Source: Shinella lacus (GTDB lineage Bacteria > Pseudomonadota > Alphaproteobacteria > Rhizobiales > Rhizobiaceae). Taken from it: a stretch of DNA of 64,000 nucleotides. The stretch is from NCBI RefSeq assembly GCF_010994755.1, contig NZ_WHSB02000001.1, positions 620,001-684,000 on the forward strand. Direction: 5' to 3'. The notes beneath the pieces were generated by a model. The model was given only the letters and a program-made list of their open reading frames with translations, did not search any database and was not told the DNA's origin. The position numbers and the translations under genes are program-made. This document shows positions 1 to 8,413 of the stretch, piece after piece. Positions within the stretch are counted from its first letter, which is position 1, and the number at the start of each line of letters is the position of its first letter.

Positions 1-96
1 AACCAGCGCTACTGGTACGCCGCCGCCGAATGTATCGAGGCGACGAGAGCGCTGGCGGCGATCGCGCAAACCGACCGGCGCGCCGCTGCGGCATAA
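1..96 (+). CDS. C-terminal end of an unidentified protein (cut by window edge)
   Basis: A frame open from the first base encodes 31 residues (starting NQRYWYAAAECIEATRALAA) and stops at TAA 94-96. Codons have the G/C-rich third positions of the neighbouring genes, so it is probably the end of a real gene running in from the left. It converges on the GlxA-type regulator, with 22 bases between the stops. The tail is too short to assign a family and I do not recognise it. Confidence 0.4.
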   Translation, partial: NQRYWYAAAECIEATRALAAIAQTDRRAAAA

Positions 97-118
97 TTTC
101 GGTTCGCCGGAACCGTTC

Positions 119-1117
119 TTATTTTCGACGAACGTCCGGCAATCCAGCAAGACCGGCGAAGCGCTTGCGATACTCCGCGGGCGTGACACCGACATGCCGC
201 GCAAAGGCGCGGCGCAACGTATCGGCATCGGCAAAGCCGCAATGCACCGCGACCTGCTTCGGCGCCTCATGGCCCTGTTCCAGGAGGCGCCGCGCCGCAT
301 CGACGCGCGCTTCCTCCACCCAGACCGCCGGCGTGACGCCGACCTCGCGCCGGAAGAGGCGCGCAAAATGGCGCGGGCTGAGGCCCAAGCGCGTGCCGAG
401 GCTCGCCACGCTGTGATCGAGCGCCGGATTGGCGGCAACCCAGCGCTGGAGTTCCTGAAGGGCCGCGCGGCCGGCCGGCGCGGCCGCGCCCTTGCGGCTG
501 AACTGCATCTGCCCACCGGGCCGCTTGAAGAACATCACCAGCTGGCTCGCGACCCGCAAGGCGATCTCGCGGCCGAGATCCTCCTCGACCAAGGCCAGCG
601 CCAGGTCGAGCCCGGCAGTGACGCCTGCGGCCGTGCGCACCGGCCCGTCGCTGATGTGGATCGCATCCTCCTCCACGGTGACGGCCGGGAATCGTGCGGC
701 GAGTTGCTCGGCCACGGCCCAATGGGTGGTGACGCGCCGGCCATCGAGCAGGCCCGCCGCCGCGAGGAAGAAGGCGCCGCTGCACACGGAGCCGTAGCGC
801 CGCACCGCGCCTGCGCGCTGGCGTAGCCAATCGAGGACGAGGCCATCCACCGGCATCTCCGCCATGTTCGGGCAACCGGCGACGAGAAGCGTATCGATCG
901 GTTCGGCAAGGCCGCTGCCGATCACGCAATCCGGCAGCAATCGCACGCCGGAAGAGCTGCGCAGCGGCCCAGGCTCGCGCGCGGCAACGAGCAGCCGATA
1001 GGCTTCGTACCCCGCCTGGCTATTGGCCTCGGCAAAAACGTCCAGCGGGCCGGAGACGTCGAGAAGCTGCACGCCGGGCAGCGCCACCATCACGATCATT
1101 CTTGTCCTGTCTTTCAT
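119..1117 (-). CDS. GlxA-family AraC-type transcriptional regulator
   Basis: Predicted cytoplasmic regulator of 332 residues. Residues 6-190 form a DJ-1/PfpI-like (class I glutamine amidotransferase-like) domain, with a Cys at 112 in a GSVCSGAFFLAAAGLLDGR elbow. Residues 220-325 form an AraC-type double helix-turn-helix (SVASLGTRLGLSPRHFARLFRR, then VAVHCGFADADTLRRAFARHVGVTPAEYRKRF). The start was placed at ATG 1117, where MIVMVALPGVQLLDVSGPLD matches the usual family N-terminus; an upstream in-frame start at 1174 adds 19 residues rich in charge and unlike the family. It is divergent from an HD-domain protein, a likely target. The ligand sensed by the N-terminal domain is unknown. Confidence 0.9.
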   Translation of the reverse strand: MKDRTRMIVMVALPGVQLLDVSGPLDVFAEANSQAGYEAYRLLVAAREPGPLRSSSGVRLLPDCVIGSGLAEPIDTLLVAGCPNMAEMPVDGLVLDWLRQRAGAVRRYGSVCSGAFFLAAAGLLDGRRVTTHWAVAEQLAARFPAVTVEEDAIHISDGPVRTAAGVTAGLDLALALVEEDLGREIALRVASQLVMFFKRPGGQMQFSRKGAAAPAGRAALQELQRWVAANPALDHSVASLGTRLGLSPRHFARLFRREVGVTPAVWVEEARVDAARRLLEQGHEAPKQVAVHCGFADADTLRRAFARHVGVTPAEYRKRFAGLAGLPDVRRK

Positions 1118-1136
1118 GCGTCCGTCTCGGCCGGGA

Positions 1137-1175
1137 TTTGTCTCTTTTAGACGTACTACGTCAATTGCAGACAAA
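1137..1175. promoter_or_regulatory. Concentric inverted repeats in the GlxA/HD divergent promoter
   Basis: A perfect 13-base palindrome, GACGTACTACGTC (1150-1162), sits at the centre of an outer perfect inverted repeat, TTTGTCT (1137-1143) and AGACAAA (1169-1175). Both are centred on base 1156. The region lies between the regulator start (1117) and the HD-gene start (1224). It is a strong candidate operator for the adjacent AraC-type regulator, although AraC proteins more often bind direct repeats, so the binder is inferred. Confidence 0.5.
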
Positions 1176-1223
1176 CTAGCGCACTCCTATTCTCCGGGCG
1201 AGTTAAAAAAGCAGGAGAACATC

Positions 1224-1865
1224 ATGCCCCATATCCCTGAAGCCGCTGCCATTCCCGACACGAAGCTGGCCAAGGCCATCACGGAATTCATCCGTGACAC
1301 CGAGACGGACCTCCTCTTCAACCATTCCAGCCGCGTCTATCATTTCGGCGCGCTTGCCGGCGTCCACGGCAACCTGAAATTCGATCGCGAGCTGCTCTAT
1401 GCCGGCGCGATGTTCCACGATATCGGCCTCATGCCGAGCCACAGCAGCAAGCACGAGCGCTTCGAGGTCGACGGCGCGCATGCCGCCCGCGATTTCCTGC
1501 GCAGCCACGGCATCCCGGAAGCGGACGCCTATACGGTCTGGACCGCCATCGCGCTGCACACCACGCCGGGCGTGCCGCACCACATGCATCCCGTCGTCGC
1601 GCTGGTGACGGCAGGGGTGGAGATGGATGTGCTCGGGCTCACCTACGATCAATATTCCGAAGCCGAGCGCACGGCCGTCGTCGGCGCTTTTCCGCGCACG
1701 CCAAAATTCAAGGAGGACATCATCCAGGCCTTCTACGACGGCATCAGGCACAAGCCCGAAACCACCTTCGGAAACGTCAAGGCCGACGTCATCGCCGACA
1801 AGGAACCGCATTTCCATCGCGGCAATTTCTGCAGCGTCATCCGCTGCTCGCATTGGCACGGTTGA
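1224..1865 (+). CDS. HD-domain hydrolase
   Basis: A 213-residue cytoplasmic protein of the HD superfamily of metal-dependent hydrolases. The metal-binding pattern is visible as H34 (FNHSSRVYHF), the H65-D66 pair (AGAMFHDIGL) and a later His-rich stretch (IALHTTPGVPHHMHP). The start is ATG 1224, preceded by GCAGGAGAAC; longer in-frame starts would run through the promoter. Some relatives are annotated as cyanamide-hydratase-like or phosphohydrolases, but nothing here fixes the substrate. It is divergent from the GlxA-type regulator and probably under its control. Confidence 0.85.
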   Translation: MPHIPEAAAIPDTKLAKAITEFIRDTETDLLFNHSSRVYHFGALAGVHGNLKFDRELLYAGAMFHDIGLMPSHSSKHERFEVDGAHAARDFLRSHGIPEADAYTVWTAIALHTTPGVPHHMHPVVALVTAGVEMDVLGLTYDQYSEAERTAVVGAFPRTPKFKEDIIQAFYDGIRHKPETTFGNVKADVIADKEPHFHRGNFCSVIRCSHWHG

Positions 1866-1994
1866 GGCGACGACTCGATCCGATCAAGCGAAGTTGAACA
1901 GCCGTTTGCGGAAAGACGGGCCGACGCACCGTATAGTCTGCGCAAACCATGACCGCCGCGGAGATCACGCGCGGCGGCAAAAGGGAGAAAGCGT

Positions 1995-3500
1995 TTGTCC
2001 CATAGCCGGCTCGTCGTCGGGTTTTGCCTGTGCCTGGCCATCCTCACGGGCTCCGCCGTCGCCCAGACGCCGGACGCGGAGAGCCGGCAACAACCGGCCT
2101 CCGAGACGGGCATCTTCAGCCTGATTCCGGGCGATTCCGTCACGGAACACACGTTGCAGACACAGGACGGTCCGCTTTCCTATACCGCAACGGCCGGCAC
2201 GCTCGACCTCTACGGGCAGGATGGCAACCGCACGGCGAAGGTCTTCTACACCGCCTATGTCGCCGGCAAGGGCGATCCGGCGCGCCCGATCACCTTTGCC
2301 TTCAATGGCGGGCCGGGCGCTGCCTCGGCCTATCTGCATCTCGGCCTCGTCGGGCCGAAAGTGCTGGAATTCGGCGAAAGCCGCGACGACGGCACGCGCC
2401 CGTCGCTCAAGGACAATCCGGACAGTTGGCTTGCTTTCACGGATCTCGTCCTGATCGATCCCGTGGGCACGGGCTGGAGCCGTGCCGCGAATGACGACGC
2501 GGCCGGCCAGTTCTATGGCGTGCGGCAGGATGCCGAGAGCCTCGCCAAGGTCATCACGCTCTACATGCAGAAGAACAGGCGCGTCGCCTCCCCCGCCTAC
2601 CTGCTCGGGGAGAGCTATGGCGGGTTCCGTGCGGCGAAGGTGGCCGCGGCGCTGAAGGAGACACAGGGCATTCTCGTCTCCGGCGTCCTGATGGTCTCGC
2701 CGCTCATCGAAGGCCGCTTCCTCTTCGGCGCTGCGGATGATGCGCTGAACGCTGCGCTCCAGCTTCCCGCCCTTGCGGCGGCCGAGATGGAGCGGCGAAA
2801 CGCCTTCGACATGGAAAAGCTTCGCGAAGCCGAGCGTTTCGCCATGACGGACTATCTCGTCACCCTTGCCGGCCCCTCCCCCTCCGGTCCGCAGGCGGAT
2901 GCCTTCTACCAGCGTGTTGCAGACCTTACCGGAATAGCGAAGGTGGATGTCGCGCGGGCGCGTGGTTTCCTGGATGGTCTATATGCGAGGCTTGCGGGCG
3001 AAAGCGGACGTGTCGTCAGTCCCTATGACGCCGCCTATTCGGCGCCCGACGCCTATCCGGAATCGACCACGAGCCGCAATGACGACCCGATCCTCGACGG
3101 TTTCACCCGCGCCTATGGATCAGCCTTCGCAGCCTATGCCCGCGACGAACTCGGCTTTCAGTCCGACATGACCTATTCCCTGCTCAACACAGGCGTCAAC
3201 CGCCGCTGGGAGTGGAACGACGGCAGGGGTGGCGACGGGCGGGCAAATGCCAGCGCCTCCGGCGACCTGCGCGATCTTCTCTCGACCATTCCGCGGTTCC
3301 GGCTGGCGATCTATCACGGCTATAGCGACGCGCTGACCCCTTACGGATCGAGCCGCTATGTGCTGGACCACCTCCCACCGGGCCTCGCGGCGGGACGCAC
3401 CGAACTCAACATCTATCGTGGCGGGCACATGTTCTACGTCGACCCCGCCTCCCGGCGGCAGGTGAGGGAAGACGCCTGGAGATTCTACCGCCGCCCGTGA
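1995..3500 (+). CDS. Secreted serine carboxypeptidase-like protein (peptidase family S10)
   Basis: A 501-residue alpha/beta-hydrolase-fold peptidase, predicted periplasmic. It starts with a signal peptide (LVVGFCLCLAILTGSAVAQ, cleavage near residue 23). The S10 catalytic triad can be placed at S207 in LLGESYGGFRAA, D445 in YHGYSDALTPYG and H478 in YRGGHMFYVD. The oxyanion segment FAFNGGPGAASAYLHLG is at 102-117. The start is TTG 1995, 6-7 bases after a GGGAGA ribosome site, and gives the signal peptide. It converges on the exonuclease with 4 bases between them. Bacterial S10 proteins usually remove C-terminal residues from peptides; the substrate is not known. Confidence 0.88.
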   Translation: MSHSRLVVGFCLCLAILTGSAVAQTPDAESRQQPASETGIFSLIPGDSVTEHTLQTQDGPLSYTATAGTLDLYGQDGNRTAKVFYTAYVAGKGDPARPITFAFNGGPGAASAYLHLGLVGPKVLEFGESRDDGTRPSLKDNPDSWLAFTDLVLIDPVGTGWSRAANDDAAGQFYGVRQDAESLAKVITLYMQKNRRVASPAYLLGESYGGFRAAKVAAALKETQGILVSGVLMVSPLIEGRFLFGAADDALNAALQLPALAAAEMERRNAFDMEKLREAERFAMTDYLVTLAGPSPSGPQADAFYQRVADLTGIAKVDVARARGFLDGLYARLAGESGRVVSPYDAAYSAPDAYPESTTSRNDDPILDGFTRAYGSAFAAYARDELGFQSDMTYSLLNTGVNRRWEWNDGRGGDGRANASASGDLRDLLSTIPRFRLAIYHGYSDALTPYGSSRYVLDHLPPGLAAGRTELNIYRGGHMFYVDPASRRQVREDAWRFYRRP

Positions 3501-3504
3501 TCGA

Positions 3505-4110
3505 TCAGTTTTTCCGGCAGGTACAGGCCTGGTAGCCGGTGGCGAACAACCGGCCGGCCTTCATGCCGATTGCATCCGGCACATCCTGAATGCGCGCGAC
3601 CCGAAGCGAGCGCGCGATCGCGATCGCCGCCTCGGCGCAGATCGCAGCGTCCTCTGCCGCGTTGTGGTGCGCAAAGGTCAGGCCGAGATGCGAGGCCAGG
3701 ATGTTGAGCTTGTGCGACCCGAGATGCGGCCAGGCCTTCTGCGCCATTTTCACCGAGCAGAGATACTGGAGTTCGGGATAGCTCTGGGCATAAAGATCGA
3801 GGCAGGAGCGCCAGACACTGAAATCGAAGGCCGCGTTGTGCGCGATCATGGTCGCATCGCGAAAATCATCGACGAACTCGTCCATCACCTCGGGGAACTC
3901 GCCCGCATCCTCCACGTGTTCCGGCCGGATGCCGTGGATGGCGATGTTGAAGGACGAGAAGCGCATGGACTTCGGCCGGATCAGCCGCTCCTCGACGCGC
4001 ACCACGCGGTTGTCCTCGATCCACGCCAGCCCGACGGAACACGCGGAGCCACGCTGTTCGTTGGCGGTTTCGAAATCGATCGCGATGGTTTTCAACACGG
4101 GCCTCGGCAT
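3505..4110 (-). CDS. DEDDh-family 3'-5' exonuclease (DnaQ-like)
   Basis: A stand-alone 201-residue exonuclease domain. The acidic metal ligands are visible: D12 and E14 in AIDFETAN, D96 in IAHNAAFDFSVW, and H149 with D154 in HHNAAEDAA, which makes it the DEDDh subtype. It lacks the extra domains of DNA polymerase III epsilon and the BRCT or helicase fusions of other relatives, so a repair or nucleotide-trimming role is more likely than replication proofreading. It lies 49 bases downstream of the ROK gene on the same strand and could be co-transcribed. Confidence 0.88.
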   Translation of the reverse strand: MPRPVLKTIAIDFETANEQRGSACSVGLAWIEDNRVVRVEERLIRPKSMRFSSFNIAIHGIRPEHVEDAGEFPEVMDEFVDDFRDATMIAHNAAFDFSVWRSCLDLYAQSYPELQYLCSVKMAQKAWPHLGSHKLNILASHLGLTFAHHNAAEDAAICAEAAIAIARSLRVARIQDVPDAIGMKAGRLFATGYQACTCRKN

Positions 4111-4159
4111 AGGGAAACCACGTCTTTATCGCCACCACGCTGATTTGGCAAAGCGCCGC

Positions 4160-5368
4160 TTAAAGGGGCCTGGCGGCGAACCGTTCAAGCAGGCGGTCGA
4201 CCTTCAGGGGCGCGAAAATGTCTTCCAGCAGCAGGTAGGCCGCGCCGAACAGGGCGCTGTCCTCCTGTGCGGTGGAAAGCACGATGGAGAGATCGCGTGT
4301 CGCCAGCGGAAGACAGCGCTGGTAGACGAGTTCGCGGATGCCCGACAGCAGGAAATCGCCCCCGCGCGCCAGCGTGCCGCCGATGACGATGAGGCTCGGA
4401 TTGATGATGCTGACGGCATCGGAGATCACTTCGCCGATCGTCCGCCCGGCAGCGCGCAGCAGCATCAGCGCCTCGGGCTTGCGCTGTTCGACGAGGTCGA
4501 TCACGTCGCGCGCCGTCTCGGCGTGGAAGCCGCGTGCGGAAAGGTCCCGGGCGATCGCCCAGCCGGCGGCGCGCGCCTCCACGCAGCCGAACTTGCCGCA
4601 ACGGCACAGCGGCGCGTCGTCCGACAGGAACTGGATGTGGCCGATATCGCCGGCAGCGCCCTGCGCCCCGCGGAACATCCGCCCGCCGGCAATCATGCCG
4701 CTGCCGATGCCCGTACCCACCTTCACAAACAGCATATCGTCCACTGTCGGGAAACGCCGCTTGTGTTCGCAGATCGTCATGAGGTTCACGTCGTTCTCGA
4801 CATAGACCGGCACGGCGAAACGCGTCTGCAACTGGCCGATGATGTCGAAATCGTCCCAGCCATTCAGTACCGAGGGACCGACGACGCAGCCGCGCTTGAA
4901 ATCGACGGGCGTCGGCAGGCTGAGGCTGATGCCGAGGAAGAAGCCGTGGGTTTTTTCCGCCTCCGCCGCGAGCGCTTCGAACACATCCCCCACCTGCTGG
5001 AGCGTCGCCTCCGGCCCGCTGGTCACGGAAAAGGGCAGCGTTGCCTGGGCGATGATGGCGGGCGTCAGGTCCATGGCGGCGAGGTGGATGTGGGTTTCGC
5101 CGATATTGGCGACCAGCAGGAAGCCGCTTGCCGCATTGATGGCGAGAACCCGCGTCGGCCGTCCACCGCTCGGCAGGGTTTCCTCGGTCTCGCGCACCAG
5201 CCCGCTGGAAAGGAGCGCGTTCAACCGCTGCGTGACGGTGACACGCGAAAGGCCCGACGCCTGCAGCAGTTCGGCCCTCGACGACGCCTGGCCTGTCGCG
5301 ATCAAGGAAAGAATGCCCCCCGCGCCGTCCAGCGTCGGCCCCTCATGCCCCTGCTCATGCCGTCCCAT
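4160..5368 (-). CDS. ROK-family transcriptional repressor
   Basis: A 402-residue protein with an N-terminal winged helix (about 15-72; AELLQASGLSRVTVTQRLNALLSSG) and a ROK sugar-binding domain. The ROK signature is intact: GDIGH (H244) with C255, C257 and C262 in CRCGKFGCVE, the zinc site of the family. The equivalent of the kinase base, D193 in VENDVN, is present. The start at ATG 5368 has CAGGAG upstream; a longer frame to 5458 would cross the operator. It is divergent from the FGGY kinase and the sugar importer, so it most likely represses that cassette and releases it when bound to the sugar. Confidence 0.92.
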   Translation of the reverse strand: MGRHEQGHEGPTLDGAGGILSLIATGQASSRAELLQASGLSRVTVTQRLNALLSSGLVRETEETLPSGGRPTRVLAINAASGFLLVANIGETHIHLAAMDLTPAIIAQATLPFSVTSGPEATLQQVGDVFEALAAEAEKTHGFFLGISLSLPTPVDFKRGCVVGPSVLNGWDDFDIIGQLQTRFAVPVYVENDVNLMTICEHKRRFPTVDDMLFVKVGTGIGSGMIAGGRMFRGAQGAAGDIGHIQFLSDDAPLCRCGKFGCVEARAAGWAIARDLSARGFHAETARDVIDLVEQRKPEALMLLRAAGRTIGEVISDAVSIINPSLIVIGGTLARGGDFLLSGIRELVYQRCLPLATRDLSIVLSTAQEDSALFGAAYLLLEDIFAPLKVDRLLERFAARPL

Positions 5369-5444
5369 GCAAAACTCCTGTTGCCTCCTCGCTTTAGCGG
5401 CAAAGCACAGAGAGATAAAGCGGCAGTTTCCAATGTCGTCCGCA

Positions 5445-5486
5445 CTTATGTAAAACATAATACATAAGATTGCGAATTATGTTTTA
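5445..5486. promoter_or_regulatory. AT-rich operator cluster between ROK repressor and sugar kinase
   Basis: Nested perfect inverted repeats overlap here. CTTATGTA (5445-5452) pairs with TACATAAG (5461-5468), and TAAAACATAAT (5451-5461) pairs with ATTATGTTTTA (5476-5486). Together they give repeated TTATGT half-sites over 42 bases in otherwise GC-rich DNA. The position between the divergent ROK and kinase genes fits a repressor operator overlapping both promoters. ROK repressors such as NagC and Mlc also bind AT-rich inverted repeats. Confidence 0.65.
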
Positions 5487-5526
5487 TTTTGTATATATTC
5501 TCCCTGCGGCCAGACGGAGAAGCCCC

Positions 5527-7080
5527 TTGGACACCTACCTTATCGGATTGGATTACGGATCGGAATCGGCGCGGGGCGTGCTGATCGAGGTCGCGACCGG
5601 AAGGCAGGTGGCAAGCCATGTCCATGCCTACCGGCACGGTATTCTCACCCGTAACCTGCCGGATGGAACGCCGCTGCCGGCGGATTTCGCCTTGCAGAAC
5701 GCCGACGACTATACGGAAGCGGCCTTCGAAATCCTATCAAGGCTCGGGCGGGACCGCACCGTCGAGGGCATCGGCATCGGCTTCACCGCCAGTTCTCCCC
5801 TGCCCGCCCGCGCCGATGGCGCGCCCCTTTCCCGCCTCCGCCCGTCCGATCCGCATGCCTATGTCAAGCTATGGAAGCACAATGCGCAAGCCTACGCCGA
5901 CGCGATCAACGCCAGGCCTGCACCCTTTCTCGCCAATTTCGGCGGGCGGCTTTCCGGGGAGTGGCTGCTGGCCAAGGCCGCGCAGATCGCCGCGGAAGCC
6001 CCCGCCATCTGGGCCGAGACGGACCGCTTCATCGAGGGCGGCGACTGGCTCGTCTGGCAGCTCACCGGACGGGAGGCGCGCGGCCTCGGCTTTGCCGCCT
6101 ACAAGGCGCAGTTTTCCGGCGATACGGGTTATCCGCAGGGCGTGGTGGCGGGCCTCGACCGGCGCCTTGCAACGCCACTCCCCGTCGGGTCTGCGGCCGG
6201 CCCGCTTTCGCCGCAATGGCGCGACCTCACCGGCATTCGTGGCCGCGCGACCGTCGCCGTCGCCGTCATCGATTCCCATGTGGTGCTGCCGGCGATCGGC
6301 GCCGTTTCGCCCGGCTGCTTCGTCGGCGCGCTCGGCACCTCGGCCGCCTATCTCTACCTCAGCGATATCCAGCGTCCTCTGCCGCCCGGCATCGAGGGCA
6401 TGGCCTTCGACGGCTCGATGCGGCAGCTCTGGTGCTACGAGGCGGGTCAGCCGAGTTTTGGCGATACACTCGCCTGGTTCGTCACGACCTTCCCGCGCGG
6501 CAGCGACATGCAGGAGAGTTTTCGCGCTTACAACGAGGAGGCCGCCGCGCTTGCGCCCGCGGCCGGGCGGGTCGTCGCGCTCGACTGGTGGGGCGGCAAC
6601 CGCGTTCCCTTTGCCGATGGCAATCTTTCCGGCCTGTTGGCCGGGCTGACACGGCAGACAACGGCGGCCGAAATCTATCTCGCCTTGCTGGAAGGCCTGT
6701 GTTTCGGTGCAAAAGCGATCTTCGACCTCTTCCCCGAGAGCGGGCTCGTGCCGGAGCGCGTGCTGATGGCAAGCGGCCTTGCCCGCGCCAATCCGCTGCT
6801 CATCCATATCCTGGCCGATGTGCTCGACCGACCCATCGACATTCCGGAGATCGCCAACGCGACGGCCGTCGGCGCCGCGATCCACGGCGCAGTCGCCGGC
6901 GGCACAGTCAGCACCTATGCGGAAGGTGCGGAGCGGTTTGGCACAAGGGACATCGGCCGCGTGCTGCCGCGTCCGGACCGGGTTCAGGCCTACCGCTCGG
7001 CCTACGCCGTCTATCGCGATCTCTCCCGCCAGAAACCCCTTCACGCCGCCATGCATGCGCTGCGCCGCCTGGAGAGTTGA
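5527..7080 (+). CDS. FGGY-family carbohydrate kinase (ribulokinase-like)
   Basis: A 517-residue cytoplasmic sugar kinase. The N-terminal phosphate-binding loop is IGLDYGSESARG, and the C-terminal FGGY domain has GALGTSAAYLY, an ASGLARANPLLIHILADVLDRPI segment and NATAVGAAIHGAVAGG. The arrangement is closest to the AraB/ribulokinase branch, so a pentulose or similar ketose is the likely substrate. The start was set at TTG 5527, with CGGAGA six bases upstream and the frame opening directly into the kinase fold; earlier in-frame starts fall inside the operator. It is the first gene of the cassette divergent from the ROK repressor. Confidence 0.9.
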   Translation: MDTYLIGLDYGSESARGVLIEVATGRQVASHVHAYRHGILTRNLPDGTPLPADFALQNADDYTEAAFEILSRLGRDRTVEGIGIGFTASSPLPARADGAPLSRLRPSDPHAYVKLWKHNAQAYADAINARPAPFLANFGGRLSGEWLLAKAAQIAAEAPAIWAETDRFIEGGDWLVWQLTGREARGLGFAAYKAQFSGDTGYPQGVVAGLDRRLATPLPVGSAAGPLSPQWRDLTGIRGRATVAVAVIDSHVVLPAIGAVSPGCFVGALGTSAAYLYLSDIQRPLPPGIEGMAFDGSMRQLWCYEAGQPSFGDTLAWFVTTFPRGSDMQESFRAYNEEAAALAPAAGRVVALDWWGGNRVPFADGNLSGLLAGLTRQTTAAEIYLALLEGLCFGAKAIFDLFPESGLVPERVLMASGLARANPLLIHILADVLDRPIDIPEIANATAVGAAIHGAVAGGTVSTYAEGAERFGTRDIGRVLPRPDRVQAYRSAYAVYRDLSRQKPLHAAMHALRRLES

Positions 7081-7250
7081 ACTGGCAAAACAAGGTCATA
7101 GCCATTTATGGACAAAAATATACAAAAGAGAAGTTATTACTATTTGACTTTATCCAAAAGGAGTGACCTAATCCAGCATGGCCTTTGAGGAGAGGCCGGC
7201 CCGCCCCAGAGCCAAAGGCTCGGCGGTATCGTAGATTTTGGGAGGTTTTC

Positions 7251-8264
7251 ATGTCGTTTCATCGCATTCGCACGTCCGCACGTTCCAAAGCTCTCCAGGC
7301 CGGCATCAGCGCCCTCGGCCTGATGCTCGGTGTCGCCTTCGGCGCCGGCTCCGCCTCGGCGCAGGAGGTCATCGTTGGCCTCGTCACCAAGACGGAGGTC
7401 AACCCGTTCTTCGCCAAGATGCGCCAGGCCGCAGAGGCCCGCGCCAAGGAAAAGGGCGTGAAGCTGATCGCCCGCGCCGGCAAGTTCGACGGCGACAACG
7501 AAGGCCAGGTCGCCGCCATCGAGGACCTGATCAGCGCTGGCGCCAAGGGCATCCTGGTGACGCCGAACAACTCGTCGGGCATGCTCGACATCATCAAGAA
7601 GGCGCGCGAGGCCGGCGTTCTGGTGATCGCGCTCGACACGGCGACCGACCCCGCCGACGCGGTCGACGCCACCTTCGCCACCGACAATTTCGAGGCCGGC
7701 GTGCAGCAGGGCACCTATGCCCGCAAGGCGATGGGCGACACCAAGGCGGTCGTCGCCATGCTGGACGGCACGCCCGGCGGCACGGTCGATACCTTCCGCC
7801 ATGACGGCTACCTGAAGGGCTTCGGCATCGCCGAGGGTGACCCGTCGATTGCCGGCGCCGCCATCACCAACGGCGCGCAGGACAAGGGCCAGGTCGGCAT
7901 GGAGAACCTGCTCTCCAAGAACGGCGATATCAACGCCGTCTACACGATCAACGAGCCGGCGGCGGCCGGTGCCTATGCAGCGCTCAAATCCTTCGGCAAG
8001 GAAAGCGACGTGATGCTGACCTCCATCGACGGCGGCTGCGCGGGCGTGCGCGACGTCAAGGACGGCAAGATCGCCGCAACGGTCATGCAGTTCCCCTACA
8101 AGATGGCGTCCATGGGCATTGATGCCGTGGCGGAATATGCCGCGACCGGCAAGAAGCCGAGCGGCTTCGTCAATACCGGTTCCTTCCTGATCACCGACAA
8201 GCCCGTCGAGGGCCTGGAATCGAAGGATACGGCCTGGGGCCTGGAAAACTGCTGGGGCGATTGA
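7251..8264 (+). CDS. Sugar ABC transporter periplasmic binding protein (FrcB-like)
   Basis: A 337-residue type I periplasmic binding protein of the ribose/fructose group. A signal peptide ends near residue 37 (GVAFGAGSASAQ). The mature protein opens with VIVGLVTKTEVNPFFAKMRQ and carries ALDTATDPADAVDATFATDN, close to what I recall of Sinorhizobium FrcB. GGAGG lies just upstream of ATG 7251. With the permease and ATPase that follow it forms a complete CUT2-type importer. Sugar identity is not fixed by sequence; fructose, ribose or a related ketose or polyol are options. Confidence 0.9.
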   Translation: MSFHRIRTSARSKALQAGISALGLMLGVAFGAGSASAQEVIVGLVTKTEVNPFFAKMRQAAEARAKEKGVKLIARAGKFDGDNEGQVAAIEDLISAGAKGILVTPNNSSGMLDIIKKAREAGVLVIALDTATDPADAVDATFATDNFEAGVQQGTYARKAMGDTKAVVAMLDGTPGGTVDTFRHDGYLKGFGIAEGDPSIAGAAITNGAQDKGQVGMENLLSKNGDINAVYTINEPAAAGAYAALKSFGKESDVMLTSIDGGCAGVRDVKDGKIAATVMQFPYKMASMGIDAVAEYAATGKKPSGFVNTGSFLITDKPVEGLESKDTAWGLENCWGD

Positions 8265-8278
8265 TCGCCCTTCTCCCG

Positions 8279-8311
8279 GCGGGATCACGCACGGTCCCGC
8301 GCCTCTTTTTT
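8279..8311 (+). terminator. Hairpin with T-run between binding protein and permease
   Basis: GCGGGA (8279-8284) pairs with TCCCGC (8295-8300), followed by GCCTC and six T's (8306-8311). It sits 15 bases after the binding-protein stop and 103 bases before the permease start. Such partial terminators or mRNA-stabilising hairpins commonly raise binding-protein expression above that of the membrane genes. The stem is short, so read-through is expected. Confidence 0.5.
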
Positions 8312-8413
8312 GGCGCGGCGACGTCGTGATCCCGATCGGGCGTCCACCGGTCACGGCGCGACGGCGCCACGGCAATCCGTCGGGGTGCGGCGCCCCCGAA
8401 GCATGAGGTTTCC

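Noticed and set aside
7081-7250. Second ROK operator copy before the sugar-binding-protein gene
   Set aside because: AT-rich with TTATGG and a TTTTGTATAT-like word in reverse, but no complete inverted repeat like the upstream site.
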